NCBI GenBank assembly: GCA_018262455.1
Contig: JAGSPR010000015.1
Coordinates: 1-31,177, forward strand
Direction of reading: 5' to 3'
DNA length: 31,177 bases
Origin: Deltaproteobacteria bacterium
GTDB lineage: Bacteria; Myxococcota; Polyangia; Haliangiales; Haliangiaceae
A model generated the notes under the pieces. It was not told the DNA's origin, made no database searches, and worked only from the letters and a program-made list of their open reading frames with translations. The translations under genes and the position numbers were made by a program. Shown one piece after another: positions 1-8,221 of the stretch. Every line of letters starts with the position of its first letter. Position 1 is the first letter of the stretch.

Positions 1-3000
1 CCGGGCGCGGTCATGTCCGCGGGGACCCTGTGGCACTGATCGCACGTGGTGTCCTTGTGCCAGTTCGCCACCGTCAAGTGGGCCTGGTGCGCACCGACGC
101 CACGCGCGGTGGTCTGACCGAAGCCCTGGGTGTCGCGCGGTGGCGCGTTGCTGGTGGCCGAGCCGTGGCACGTGTTGCACGCCGTGGCGCTGTTGACGTC
201 GACGTTACCGTCGACGTGCCGCGAGGCGTCGGTGATCGTCAGGCCGCCGCCGGGAGTCATCGTGTCGTGGCACTGGCCGCACTCGGCGAGCTGCGGGTGC
301 GGCGCGGGGGGCGGCGCGCCGTGGCACGACGTGCAGTCGGACTGGAGCCCATCGACCTGGGTCCACACCGGCGCCGTCACGGAGCCGCCCGAGAGCGTCG
401 AGCCATGGCAGTAGTTGTTCGAGCACTTCGCGCCGTCCCACGCCGTGGTGGTGCCGGCGCGCACGCTGAACGTCAGCTCGGCGGGGAGCGGGCTGTCGAG
501 GTGGCCGATCGCCGTGGCGGCTGCGGGCACGAGGTGACAGTCGGCACACGCGACCGGCTTGAACCGGTTGGACGTCGCGAGGTGGTTCTGGTGGGCGCCA
601 ACGCCGCGCACGGCGGTGGACGTGTTGCCGGCAGTGTCGGTGGGCGGAGCGTTGCTGGTCAACGAGCCGTGGCAGCCGTTGCAGGCCACGGTGGCGCTGA
701 GATCGACGATGCCGTCGACGTGGCGCTGCGGCGAGGTGAACGAGGTCGGGGTCCCGGGCGAAACGTCGCCGTGGCACTGGCCGCAATCGCTGGACTGCGG
801 GTGCGGCGCCGGCGGCGGATTGCCGTGGCACGACGTGCACTGCGCCTGCGTGCCGTCGACCACGGTCCAGGTCGGGCTCGTCGTCAAGCCGCCGGCCAGC
901 GTGGAGCCGTGGCAATAGTTGTTCGAGCACCTGGTGCCGTTCCACGTCGTCGTGGTGCCGGCGATCGCGCTGAACGTCAGCTCCGCGGGCAGCGCGGTAT
1001 CGACGTGGCCGGTCGCGTTGAGCGACGCGGGGACCTTGTGACAGTCGCTGCACGCCACCGCCCGATACTGGTCGGACGTCGCGACGTGGCGCTGGTGCGC
1101 ACCGACGCCCTTGGTCGTCGTCGCGGTGTTGCCCGTGGTGTCCTTGGGCGGGGCATCGCTGGTCGCCGAGCCGTGGCACGAGTTACACGCGGCCGCGCCG
1201 ACGACGTCCAGCCTGCCGTCGATGTGGCGCGCCGGCGAGGTGATCACCGTGTTGTTGCCAGCGGTCATCGTGTCGTGGCACTGACCGCAGTCGGTGAGCA
1301 CCGGGTGCGGCGGCGGCGGCGGCGCACCGTGACACGAGCTGCACTGCGCCTGGGTCCCGTCGACCTTGGTCCAGATCGGCGTCTTCGCCCCACCGCCGGC
1401 CAGCGTGGCGCCGTGGCAGTACGACGTGCACGACGCCCCGTTCCACACCGAGCTCGCCGCCAGCCCGGAGAACACCAGCTCCGCCGGCAAGGCCGAGTCG
1501 AGGTGGCCCGGGTCGGTGTAGCCCGCCGGAACGAGGTGGCACTGATCGCACGTCGTGGGCTTGTGCCAGGTCGGGGCGATCGCGACGTGGGCCTGGTGCG
1601 CGCCGACGCCCTTGGTGGTCGTGGCGGTGTTGCCGGCGGTGTCCTTCGGCGGGGCGCTGGTGGTCGCCGAGCCGTGACACGCGTTGCACGCGACCGTGGT
1701 CGAGACGTCGAGCGTGCCGTCGATGTGGCGGCTCGGCGTGGTGAAGGTGGTCGGAGCGCCCGGCGTGACATCGCCGTGGCACAGGCCGCAATCGCTGGCC
1801 TGCGGGTGGGGCAACGGCGGCGGGTTGCCGTGGCACGACGCGCACTGCGTCTGGGTGCCGTCGACCTTGGTCCACTGCGGCACCGTCGCACCGCCGCCGG
1901 CGCCGAGCGTCGTGCCGTGGCAGTACGACGTGCACGTCGTCCCGCTCCACGCGGTGCCGGCCGCCAGGCCGGTGAAGGTGAGCTCGGCGGGCAGCGCCGT
2001 GTCGATGTGCCCGACCGCGCCCACCGTCGTCGGGACGGTGTGGCACTGGGTACAGGTGGTGTCCTTGTGCCAGATCGATCCAGTCGCGACGTGCGCCTGG
2101 TGGGCGCCGACGCCGCGCACGGTGGTCGCGGAGTTGCCGAGCGTGTCCTTGGGCGGTGCTTCGTTCGTCGCCGAGCCGTGGCAGGCATCGCACGGCTGGT
2201 CGGTGTTGACGTCGAGGTTGCCATCGACGTGGCGCAGCGGCGCGATGAACGCGGTCGGCGCGCCGGGGGCCATGGTGTTGTGGCAGACGCCGCAGTCGCC
2301 GACCTGCGGGTGCGGCAGCGGCGGTGGGTTGCCGTGGCACGACGTGCACTTCCGCTGGCTACCGTCCACCACCGTCCACAGCGGTGCGGTCGCCGTGCCG
2401 CCGGCGCCGATGGTGCCGCTCGTGAGCGTCGCGCCGTGGCAGTAGCTGTTGGTACACTGCGAGCCGTTCCATTGCGCCGTCGTACCGGCGCGCGGGCTGA
2501 ACGTCAGCTCCGCCGGAAGTCCGGTGTCGATGTGGCCGATCGAGATCACCGCGCCGGGGACCTTGTGACAATCGATGCACAGGACCGGCAGGAACCGGTT
2601 GGTCGTCGTCGCGAGGTGGCTCTGGTGAGCGCCGACCCCGCGCGTGCCGGTGGAGGTGTTGCCGAGCGTGTCCTTGGGCGGCGCGTCGCTCGTCGCCGAC
2701 CCGTGGCACGTGTTGCACGGCTGGTCGGTGTTGACGTTGAGGTTGCCGTCGATGTGGCGCGACGGATCGGCGATCTCGAGGCCGCCGCCCGCGATCATCG
2801 TGTCGTGGCACTTGCCGCAATCGGAGTCCACCGGATGGGGCGACGGCGGAGGGGTGCCGTGACACGAGCCGCACTGGCTCTGCGCACCCGTGACCACCGT
2901 CCAGCTCGGGTTGGTCGAGATCCCACCGGTGAGCGTCGCGCCGTGGCAGTAGGTGTTCGTGCACGTCGCGCCGTTCCACGTCGGGCTCCCCGCCAGCGCG

Positions 3001-4391
3001 CCGAACGTCAGCTCGGCTGGCAGCGGGGTATCGACGTGGCCGATCTCGGTCACCGCCGTGGGCACCTTGTGGCACTGATCGCAGGTGATGTCCTTGCGCC
3101 ACGTCGACGTCGTGAGGTGAGTGCGGTGCGCGCCGACGCCGCGTAGATCCGTGCTCGTGCCGCCGGTCGTGTCCACCGGCGGCGCGTCGACACCACCCGA
3201 ACCGTGGCAGCTGTCGCACTTCGGTCCGTTCTCGAGGTCGACCTTGCCGTCGATGTGGAGCGCCGGGTACGTGATCTGGAGCCCGAACCCGGAGGTCATC
3301 GTCGGGTGACACGCGCCGCAGTTGCTGTTGATCGGGTGAGGCGGCGGCGGCGGCGCGCCGTGGCACGAGTCGCACTGGCGTTGCGTGCCATCCACTTGCG
3401 TCCAGGTCGGCGAGATCTGGGCGCCACCGGTGAGCGGGCTCGTGCCGCCACCGTGGCAGTACGTGTTGCTGCACTTCGTGCCGTTCCACGTGCCGATGCC
3501 GCCGAGCGGGCCGAACACGATCTCGGCCGGCAGCGGCGTGTCGACGTGGCCCTGGTCGTTCACGCCGGCCGGGACCTTGTGGCATTCGAGACACTTGATC
3601 GGCGCGTGCCAGGTCGAATTCGAGATCATGTGCTCGGCGTGCGCGCCGACGCCGGTCGCCGTGGTGATCACGTGGCCGCCGACATCCTTGGGCGGTGCGG
3701 CCTGGCCACCCGAGCCGTGGCAGCTGTCGCACGGCGCCGCGTTGACGACGTCGATCCGGCCGTCGATGTGGAGCTCGGGATAGGTGATCATCGTGTTCAC
3801 CCCGGGGTTCATCGTCGGGTGACACGAGCCGCAGTCGGTGTTCTGAGGATGCGGTGCCGGCGGCGGGAAGCCGTGACAGGAGGAGCACTGGGTCTGCGAG
3901 CCATCGACCTTGGTCCAGATCGGCGCGATGTCCGTGCCGCCCGCGGACGTGGTCGTGCCGGCGAGGCTGTTGGTGAGCGTCGCGCCATGGCAATAGCTGT
4001 TGGTGCAGGTCTGATCGTCGCGGTTCCACACCGAGCCCTCGCCCAGCGCGGCGAAGATCAGCTCCGCCGGAAGCCCGGTGTCGAGGTGGCCGGGATCGCC
4101 GATCTCGTTCGGCACCTTGTGGCAGGTCCCGCACTCGACCCGCTTGTGCCAGCCCGAGCTGCTGACGTGCGCGCGGTGGGCGCCCACGCCGATCGCCTGG
4201 GTCTCCATGTGCCCGAGCGTGTCCTGTGGCGGCGCGGCCTCGCCGCCGGAGCCGTGGCAGACGCTCGAGCAGGCCGTCGACCGTTCGTTCGTGTCGGTGA
4301 ATCCGCTGTCACCGGGATTGTAACGTCCGAGGTCGCACGCCCCGACGACAACCGTCAGCGCGATCGCGATCCAGGTCGTTGGCTGGATCAT
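1..4391 (-). CDS. Giant multihaem c-type cytochrome lipoprotein (C-terminus beyond window)
   Basis: The frame is open from ATG 4391 to the left edge (1463 codons, no stop found), so the C-terminus is missing. The N-terminus is a lipoprotein signal with lipobox VGAC about 19 residues in. The rest is a repeat of roughly 165-175 residues, about 8.5 copies. Each unit has five haem sites in fixed order: CxxCHGS, CxxCHKVP-like, CxxxxCHG, CxxCHGxPP and CGxCH. I count 42 sites: 33 CxxCH, 6 CxxxxCH (such as CTNSYCH, CSNNYCH) and 3 CxxxCH (CSSVCH near 4251, CTSYCH near 1411 and 1916). All checked motifs share the frame of ATG 4391. The CxxxxCH then CxxCHGxPP pairing matches the Geobacter 'CxxxxCH...CxxCH' repeat family. 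The likely role is electron storage or conduction at the outer surface; partners are unknown. A weak GGGGCG precedes the start. No standard gene name is justified. Confidence 0.93.
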   Translation of the reverse strand, partial: MIQPTTWIAIALTVVVGACDLGRYNPGDSGFTDTNERSTACSSVCHGSGGEAAPPQDTLGHMETQAIGVGAHRAHVSSSGWHKRVECGTCHKVPNEIGDPGHLDTGLPAELIFAALGEGSVWNRDDQTCTNSYCHGATLTNSLAGTTTSAGGTDIAPIWTKVDGSQTQCSSCHGFPPPAPHPQNTDCGSCHPTMNPGVNTMITYPELHIDGRIDVVNAAPCDSCHGSGGQAAPPKDVGGHVITTATGVGAHAEHMISNSTWHAPIKCLECHKVPAGVNDQGHVDTPLPAEIVFGPLGGIGTWNGTKCSNTYCHGGGTSPLTGGAQISPTWTQVDGTQRQCDSCHGAPPPPPHPINSNCGACHPTMTSGFGLQITYPALHIDGKVDLENGPKCDSCHGSGGVDAPPVDTTGGTSTDLRGVGAHRTHLTTSTWRKDITCDQCHKVPTAVTEIGHVDTPLPAELTFGALAGSPTWNGATCTNTYCHGATLTGGISTNPSWTVVTGAQSQCGSCHGTPPPSPHPVDSDCGKCHDTMIAGGGLEIADPSRHIDGNLNVNTDQPCNTCHGSATSDAPPKDTLGNTSTGTRGVGAHQSHLATTTNRFLPVLCIDCHKVPGAVISIGHIDTGLPAELTFSPRAGTTAQWNGSQCTNSYCHGATLTSGTIGAGGTATAPLWTVVDGSQRKCTSCHGNPPPLPHPQVGDCGVCHNTMAPGAPTAFIAPLRHVDGNLDVNTDQPCDACHGSATNEAPPKDTLGNSATTVRGVGAHQAHVATGSIWHKDTTCTQCHTVPTTVGAVGHIDTALPAELTFTGLAAGTAWSGTTCTSYCHGTTLGAGGGATVPQWTKVDGTQTQCASCHGNPPPLPHPQASDCGLCHGDVTPGAPTTFTTPSRHIDGTLDVSTTVACNACHGSATTSAPPKDTAGNTATTTKGVGAHQAHVAIAPTWHKPTTCDQCHLVPAGYTDPGHLDSALPAELVFSGLAASSVWNGASCTSYCHGATLAGGGAKTPIWTKVDGTQAQCSSCHGAPPPPPHPVLTDCGQCHDTMTAGNNTVITSPARHIDGRLDVVGAAACNSCHGSATSDAPPKDTTGNTATTTKGVGAHQRHVATSDQYRAVACSDCHKVPASLNATGHVDTALPAELTFSAIAGTTTTWNGTRCSNNYCHGSTLAGGLTTSPTWTVVDGTQAQCTSCHGNPPPAPHPQSSDCGQCHGDVSPGTPTSFTSPQRHVDGIVDLSATVACNGCHGSLTSNAPPTDTAGNTSTAVRGVGAHQNHLATSNRFKPVACADCHLVPAAATAIGHLDSPLPAELTFSVRAGTTTAWDGAKCSNNYCHGSTLSGGSVTAPVWTQVDGLQSDCTSCHGAPPPAPHPQLAECGQCHDTMTPGGGLTITDASRHVDGNVDVNSATACNTCHGSATSNAPPRDTQGFGQTTARGVGAHQAHLTVANWHKDTTCDQCHRVPADMTAP

Positions 4392-4760
4392 TCGCCCCAC
4401 TTCGGACAGGGAGCCACGGTCGTGATCGAATGCAGCCCTGCCATTCGCGATGCCTCCCCGTAGAGACCGAGTGGGACCGCGGCCGCAAATGGTGACAGGA
4501 ATCTCCCGACGATCACGAACAACCGAAATACCCCCATTCCACGATAGCCAGGACGGCTGCAACGACGCAACTCGTGGTCGGCAATTCCGGCCCCTCGCCC
4601 GTCGAGCACTCCCACCTACATGCTCGTCGCGACCCGCAATACCACCGTCGTGCAGGGTGGAGTCCCACTCGCGATCACCTGGGTGGGCCGCGGATCGGGC
4701 CACCCACCGCGATGATTCGACGTTGACGACGGGTTGTCACAGGTGGGATTCGCCAGCACG
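4392..4760. other. Intergenic region between divergent cytochrome and DsbA-like genes
   Basis: This 369-base stretch separates two divergent genes and should hold both promoters. It is somewhat richer in A and T than its surroundings, notably 4490-4560. I see no convincing -10/-35 pair. Small frames here, such as a 75-codon minus-strand frame ending at 4388, lack a family signature or a good ribosome site and look like chance. A stem-loop at 4680-4706 is listed separately. Confidence 0.5.
4680..4706 (+). promoter_or_regulatory. Possible leader stem-loop upstream of the DsbA-like gene
   Basis: TGGGTGGGCC (4680-4689) can pair with GGCCACCCA (4698-4706) as nine pairs with one bulged G, over an 8-base loop. 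It ends about 55 bases before ATG 4761. No U-run follows, so it does not look like a standard terminator. A leader structure is possible but unproven. Confidence 0.3.
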
Positions 4761-5609
4761 ATGCTGTCCATGAACTCCGTCGCATTCCTGCTGGTGGGGG
4801 CCATGGTGTTGGTGGGTTGTCGGAGCGACTCCACGACCACCGACGGCCTCGAGGCCCGCCTGAAGAAGCTCGAGGAGACCAACGCCAAGTACGCCGAGGC
4901 GTTCGAGTTCCTGCAGAAGATTCACGAGCAGCAGAAGCATCAACAGGTCGCGCAGGAGCGCGACGAGCCCGCGCCGGACGCGATCTTCGCCGTCGACATC
5001 GCGCCGAACCTGAAGGCGGGGCTGGTCGAAGGCCCGGCGGCGGGCGCGCCCGTCACGATCGTCGAGGCCTGGGACTTTGGTTCACCGTACTGCGAGCGGG
5101 CCAGCGCGCTGCTCGAGGATCTGGTCAAGGAGTACGACGGCAAGGTCCGCGTCGTGTTCAAGAACATGGTCGTGCACCCGCAGGTCACGAACGCGCACCT
5201 GGCCGGATGTGCGGCGGGCAAGCTCGGCAAGTTCACCGAGTTCAAGCGCGCGTTCTGGGAGCAGGGGTTCAAGCCCCGCAAGATGGATGACGCGACCATC
5301 GAGAGCATCGCGAAGGGCATCGCCGGCCTCGATCTCGCCAGGTGGAAGCTGCTGCGCGATGGGGAGGAGTGCAAGCAGCTGGTCCAGAACGACATGTCCG
5401 AGCTGCAGAAGTTCCGCGTTGGCTCGACCCCACCGACGTTGTTCATCAACGGAACTCACGTCGCTACCGCGCCGACGAAGGAGAGCCTCAAGCAGCTGGT
5501 CGAGGACAAGCTGAAGACCGCCGGCAACCAGGCCGACTACTACGACAAGGTCGTCATGGCGACCGGCGAGAAGCAGTTCCGCTCGAAGTCAGATCCGAAG
5601 CCAAACTAG
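4761..5609 (+). CDS. DsbA-like thioredoxin-fold lipoprotein with SPYC active site
   Basis: This 282-residue exported lipoprotein has a signal ending in lipobox LVGC (Cys20), a charged coiled-coil-like linker (about 30-68) and a DsbA-type domain (about 75-270). The active-site region reads FGSPYC (106-111), so the first cysteine of the usual CPxC is Ser108 and only Cys111 remains. A TPPTLFING segment (223-231) matches the cis-proline loop of the fold. Cys150 and Cys204 are the other mature-domain cysteines. ATG 4761 is chosen because it gives a proper signal peptide and has AGGTGGGA 12 bases upstream; TTG 4734 and ATG 4770 are alternatives. It is divergent from the giant cytochrome, so a role in thiol handling during haem attachment is attractive but inferred. 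Its stop overlaps the convergent gene by four bases. Confidence 0.82.
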   Translation: MLSMNSVAFLLVGAMVLVGCRSDSTTTDGLEARLKKLEETNAKYAEAFEFLQKIHEQQKHQQVAQERDEPAPDAIFAVDIAPNLKAGLVEGPAAGAPVTIVEAWDFGSPYCERASALLEDLVKEYDGKVRVVFKNMVVHPQVTNAHLAGCAAGKLGKFTEFKRAFWEQGFKPRKMDDATIESIAKGIAGLDLARWKLLRDGEECKQLVQNDMSELQKFRVGSTPPTLFINGTHVATAPTKESLKQLVEDKLKTAGNQADYYDKVVMATGEKQFRSKSDPKPN

Positions 5610-6016
5610 CTCACGACGTCTTCAAGGCTCGTCTGCTCGAGCGCCAGCACCCGGCGGAGCTTGCGCAGCGCCTCGAGCGTTGCGAGGACCGGCTCGTTGC
5701 GCGCGTACTCGGCCTCCTGGGCTGCGAGCGCGGTCACGCCGCTGATCACCGCGTACGCGAAGGCGCGCATCACGGGATCCTCCATGCCGCGTGGGCTCCG
5801 TCCGAGATACAGCAGCGGCGCGGGCGCCAGCCCGAACTCCTCCCGCCCGAAGTCGGCGAGCTTGGTGCCAGCCAGCGCTGCGAGGGCCGCGGCGTGATCG
5901 GGATAGGTCACGGGATTCCGGAACCACTGCTTGTCGACCCGGTACTCGACGGACCACCGGCCCTCCTTGGTCTTGATGGTTCGCATCTCGAGGATCGGGC
6001 CGTCGTTGCGTGGCAT
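5606..6016 (-). CDS. Conserved-looking hypothetical protein
   Basis: A 136-residue soluble protein without signal peptide or membrane segment. I do not recognise the family. The N-terminal third looks like beta strands (MRTIKTKEGRWSVEYRVDKQ) and the C-terminal half is alanine- and leucine-rich and probably helical. ATG 6016 is preferred; a GTG at 6046 would add ten residues, and neither has a clear ribosome site. Its TAG stop overlaps the stop of the convergent DsbA-like gene through the shared CTAG at 5606-5609, so no room exists for a terminator between them. No function is assigned. Confidence 0.6.
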   Translation of the reverse strand: MPRNDGPILEMRTIKTKEGRWSVEYRVDKQWFRNPVTYPDHAAALAALAGTKLADFGREEFGLAPAPLLYLGRSPRGMEDPVMRAFAYAVISGVTALAAQEAEYARNEPVLATLEALRKLRRVLALEQTSLEDVVS

Positions 6017-6153
6017 CGCGCCGACTGTAACAAGGTCGAGGCGCACGATCGTGCCGCGATGACCGAGCTCCTCAAGGAGGACGGCTACGACGAGCTGCTC
6101 GAGCTCCTCGGTTGGTGGAAGTAAGATCAGCGGAGTTCGGAGGTCGACGGGTC

Positions 6154-6176
6154 CGCGAACCCCTTGCGGGGCTTCC
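6154..6176. repeat. Short GC-rich stem-loop before the exporter operon
   Basis: GAACCCC and GGGGCTTC flank a four-base loop (TTGC), giving a compact hairpin about 95 bases before the MacA-like gene. No T-run follows on either strand. It could be a leader structure or a weak terminator. A 21-codon open frame at 6059-6124 precedes it, with no ribosome site or family match. Confidence 0.3.
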
Positions 6177-6269
6177 GGGGCCGCCGCAAACGGTGCGCAC
6201 GCCGGCGCTACCCCGGCGCCGCCCTACCCGCGCAGGACGGGAACGCCGCTTGCTGGTTCCAAGGGGGTG

Positions 6270-7457
6270 ATGAACGCTGCGAGCAAGACCGCGGTCGAGG
6301 AGCTGACCCGCACGCTCAGGCTCGGCAACGGCGCGCGGTGGCGACGAATCGGCGTGCGCGTGGCGGTGGCCGTGATCGCGGTGGCCGCGGTCGTGGGGCT
6401 GGCGGCGTGGTGGCGAAGCGCCCACGCGCCCCGCCCGGTCAGCTACCGGACCGCGGTCGCGACCCGCGGCTCGCTGTCGGTGGTGGTGACCGCGACCGGC
6501 ACCGTGCAGGCGTGGAACACCGTCGACGTCGGCAGCGAGGTCTCGGGCCGGATCCGGCGCATCCTGGTCGCCGACAACGCCGTGGTCACGCGCGGCCAGG
6601 TGCTCGCCGAGATCGATCCCGAGGTGTTCGACGCCCAGCTCGAGCAGGCCCGCGCGGCCCGCGCGCTGGCGGTCGCGCAGCTGACCGGGGCGCGCGCCAC
6701 CCAGCGCGAGGCGCGCAAGCTGGTCGTCCGCGATCGCGAGCTGTTCGCGCGCGGCGTGATCTCCGAGCAGGAGCTCGAGGCGGCCACCGGTGCCGCCGAG
6801 CGCGCCGACGCGGCGGTCACGATCGCCCTGGCGTCGATCCGCCAGACCTCGGCCGTCGAGCGCGTCGCCACGACCAACCTGACGCGGACGACGATCCGGT
6901 CGCCGATCGACGGGGTCGTGCTGTCGCACAGCATCGAGGCCGGCCAGACCGTGGTGGCCGCGTTCCAGGCGCCGATCCTGTTCCGGATCGCCGAGGACCT
7001 GCGCGCGATGAAGGTCGAGATCGACGTCGACGAGGCCGACGTGGGTCGGGTGCGCGACGGCCAGCGCGCGCGGTTCGAGGTCGCCGCGTACCTCGACCAC
7101 AAGTTCGAGGCGCGCGTCACCGCGGTCCACAACGCGGCGCGGTTGGTCGATCGGGTGGTCAGCTACCAGGCCGACCTCGCGGTCGACAACACGCAGCTCC
7201 TGCTTCGCCCTGGCATGACCGCGACCGCCGAGATCATCGTCGACGAGGTCCGCGATGCGATCCTCGTCCCGGGCCAGGCGCTGCGGTTCACCCCGACGGG
7301 GGTCGGCGACGCGCCGCCCGGCGTCGCGCGGGTGTGGCTCGACGCCGGCGCGCCGATCCCGGTGCAGGTCACCGTGCTCGGACAGGACGAGACCCACGCC
7401 GCGATCCGGATCGGCGACCTACCCGACGGCGCTCGCGTCGTGACCGAGAGGCAGTAG
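6270..7457 (+). CDS. macA: MacA-like periplasmic adaptor of an ABC exporter
   Basis: A 395-residue membrane-fusion protein that should link an inner-membrane ABC exporter to an outer-membrane channel. After a short basic N-terminus, one transmembrane anchor (about 28-48) is followed by a lipoyl/barrel-sandwich half (TGTVQAWNTVDVGSEVSG), a coiled-coil hairpin (about 125-200), the returning lipoyl half (TIRSPIDGVVLSHSIEAGQ) and beta-barrel domains. The order and length fit the MacA/HlyD family. AAGGGGG at 6261-6267 abuts the start; ATG 6270 is chosen over the adjacent GTG 6267. The stop lies two bases before the ATPase gene. No TolC-like channel gene is in the window. The symbol is by family; the substrate (peptide, lipid or drug) cannot be told from sequence. 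Confidence 0.88.
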   Translation: MNAASKTAVEELTRTLRLGNGARWRRIGVRVAVAVIAVAAVVGLAAWWRSAHAPRPVSYRTAVATRGSLSVVVTATGTVQAWNTVDVGSEVSGRIRRILVADNAVVTRGQVLAEIDPEVFDAQLEQARAARALAVAQLTGARATQREARKLVVRDRELFARGVISEQELEAATGAAERADAAVTIALASIRQTSAVERVATTNLTRTTIRSPIDGVVLSHSIEAGQTVVAAFQAPILFRIAEDLRAMKVEIDVDEADVGRVRDGQRARFEVAAYLDHKFEARVTAVHNAARLVDRVVSYQADLAVDNTQLLLRPGMTATAEIIVDEVRDAILVPGQALRFTPTGVGDAPPGVARVWLDAGAPIPVQVTVLGQDETHAAIRIGDLPDGARVVTERQ

Positions 7458-7459
7458 CC

Positions 7460-8221
7460 ATGGCGCCGTTACTCGAGCTCCGCAAGGTCAGCAAGCTGTA
7501 CGGCGCGGGCGACAGCCTGATCACCGCGCTGAACGCCGTCGATCTCGTGATCGATCGCGGCGAGTTCGTCGCCCTCATGGGGCCGAGCGGATCGGGCAAG
7601 TCGACGTGCCTCAACATCTTCGGTTGCCTCGACGTGCCGACCAGCGGCGAGTTCCTGTTCCGCGGCGTGCCGACCTCCGGGTGGACGCGCGATCAGCGGG
7701 CGCTGCTCCGCCGCAACTACCTCGGGTTCGTGTTCCAGGGCTTCAACCTGCTGGCGCGCACCTCCGCGCTCGAGAACGTCGAGGTCCCGCTGATGTATCG
7801 TGGCGTGACCGGCCGGGTGCGCCGTGACCGCGCGATGGCGGCGCTCGCGAGCGTGGGCCTGCAGGGCCGGGAGCACCACACCGCGGCGCAGCTGTCCGGT
7901 GGCCAGCAACAGCGGGTCGCGATCGCGCGCGCACTCGTCACCGATCCGCTGGTCGTGCTCGCCGATGAGCCCACCGGCAACGTCGATTCGGCGCGCGCGA
8001 AGGAGATCATGGACCTGCTCGCGGAGCTCAACCGCACGCGCGGGATCACGATCGTGATGGTGACGCACGAGGCCGACATGGCCGCCTATGCCGAGCGCGT
8101 GGTGCGGTTCCTCGACGGCAAGATCGCCAGCGACGTCCACCAGCAGCCGATCGACCGAGCCGGGGAACCGAGGCCGGCGATCGACCTGCCCGACGAGCGC
8201 CAGCGGGGAGCGCCCGCATGA
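7460..8221 (+). CDS. ABC transporter ATP-binding protein (MacB/LolD type)
   Basis: A 253-residue ATPase that powers the FtsX-type permease encoded next. It has all nucleotide-binding motifs in order: Walker [10 protein letters not shown]-loop FQGFN, signature LSGGQQQR, Walker [10 protein letters not shown] and H-loop VTHE. The spacing and the FQGFNLL sequence are typical of the MacB/LolD/FtsE group. The start at ATG 7460 sits two bases after the adaptor stop. The same frame stays open far upstream, inside the adaptor gene, but that extension has no ATPase content and is rejected. The C-terminal 30 residues are a charged tail. The gene overlaps the permease start by four bases (ATGA), which suggests coupled translation. 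ATPase and permease are separate here, whereas E. coli MacB is one chain. Confidence 0.92.
   Translation: MAPLLELRKVSKLYGAGDSLITALNAVDLVIDRGEFVALMGPSGSGKSTCLNIFGCLDVPTSGEFLFRGVPTSGWTRDQRALLRRNYLGFVFQGFNLLARTSALENVEVPLMYRGVTGRVRRDRAMAALASVGLQGREHHTAAQLSGGQQQRVAIARALVTDPLVVLADEPTGNVDSARAKEIMDLLAELNRTRGITIVMVTHEADMAAYAERVVRFLDGKIASDVHQQPIDRAGEPRPAIDLPDERQRGAPA

Noticed and set aside
30..3146. A 1038-codon plus-strand open frame
   Set aside because: It is antisense to the multihaem cytochrome; its Arg/Ala/Val-rich repeats are just the complement of the haem repeats, with no family signature.
1183..4134. Long minus-strand frames of 388 and 591 codons within the cytochrome
   Set aside because: They are a different phase of the same strand; only the frame of ATG 4391 carries CxxCH motifs throughout.
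1..4391. Treating the 0.5-kb DNA periodicity as a CRISPR or mobile repeat
   Set aside because: The periodicity is fully explained by in-frame protein repeats; no conserved short direct repeats with unique spacers exist.
6059..6124. A 21-codon plus-strand frame (MTELLKEDGYDELLELLGWWK in two halves)
   Set aside because: It reads like protein, but has no ribosome site, no known family and could be chance in high-GC DNA.
6164..7459. Upstream extension of the ABC ATPase frame
   Set aside because: It overlaps the MacA-like gene in another phase; the ATPase begins at ATG 7460 with the usual N-terminus.
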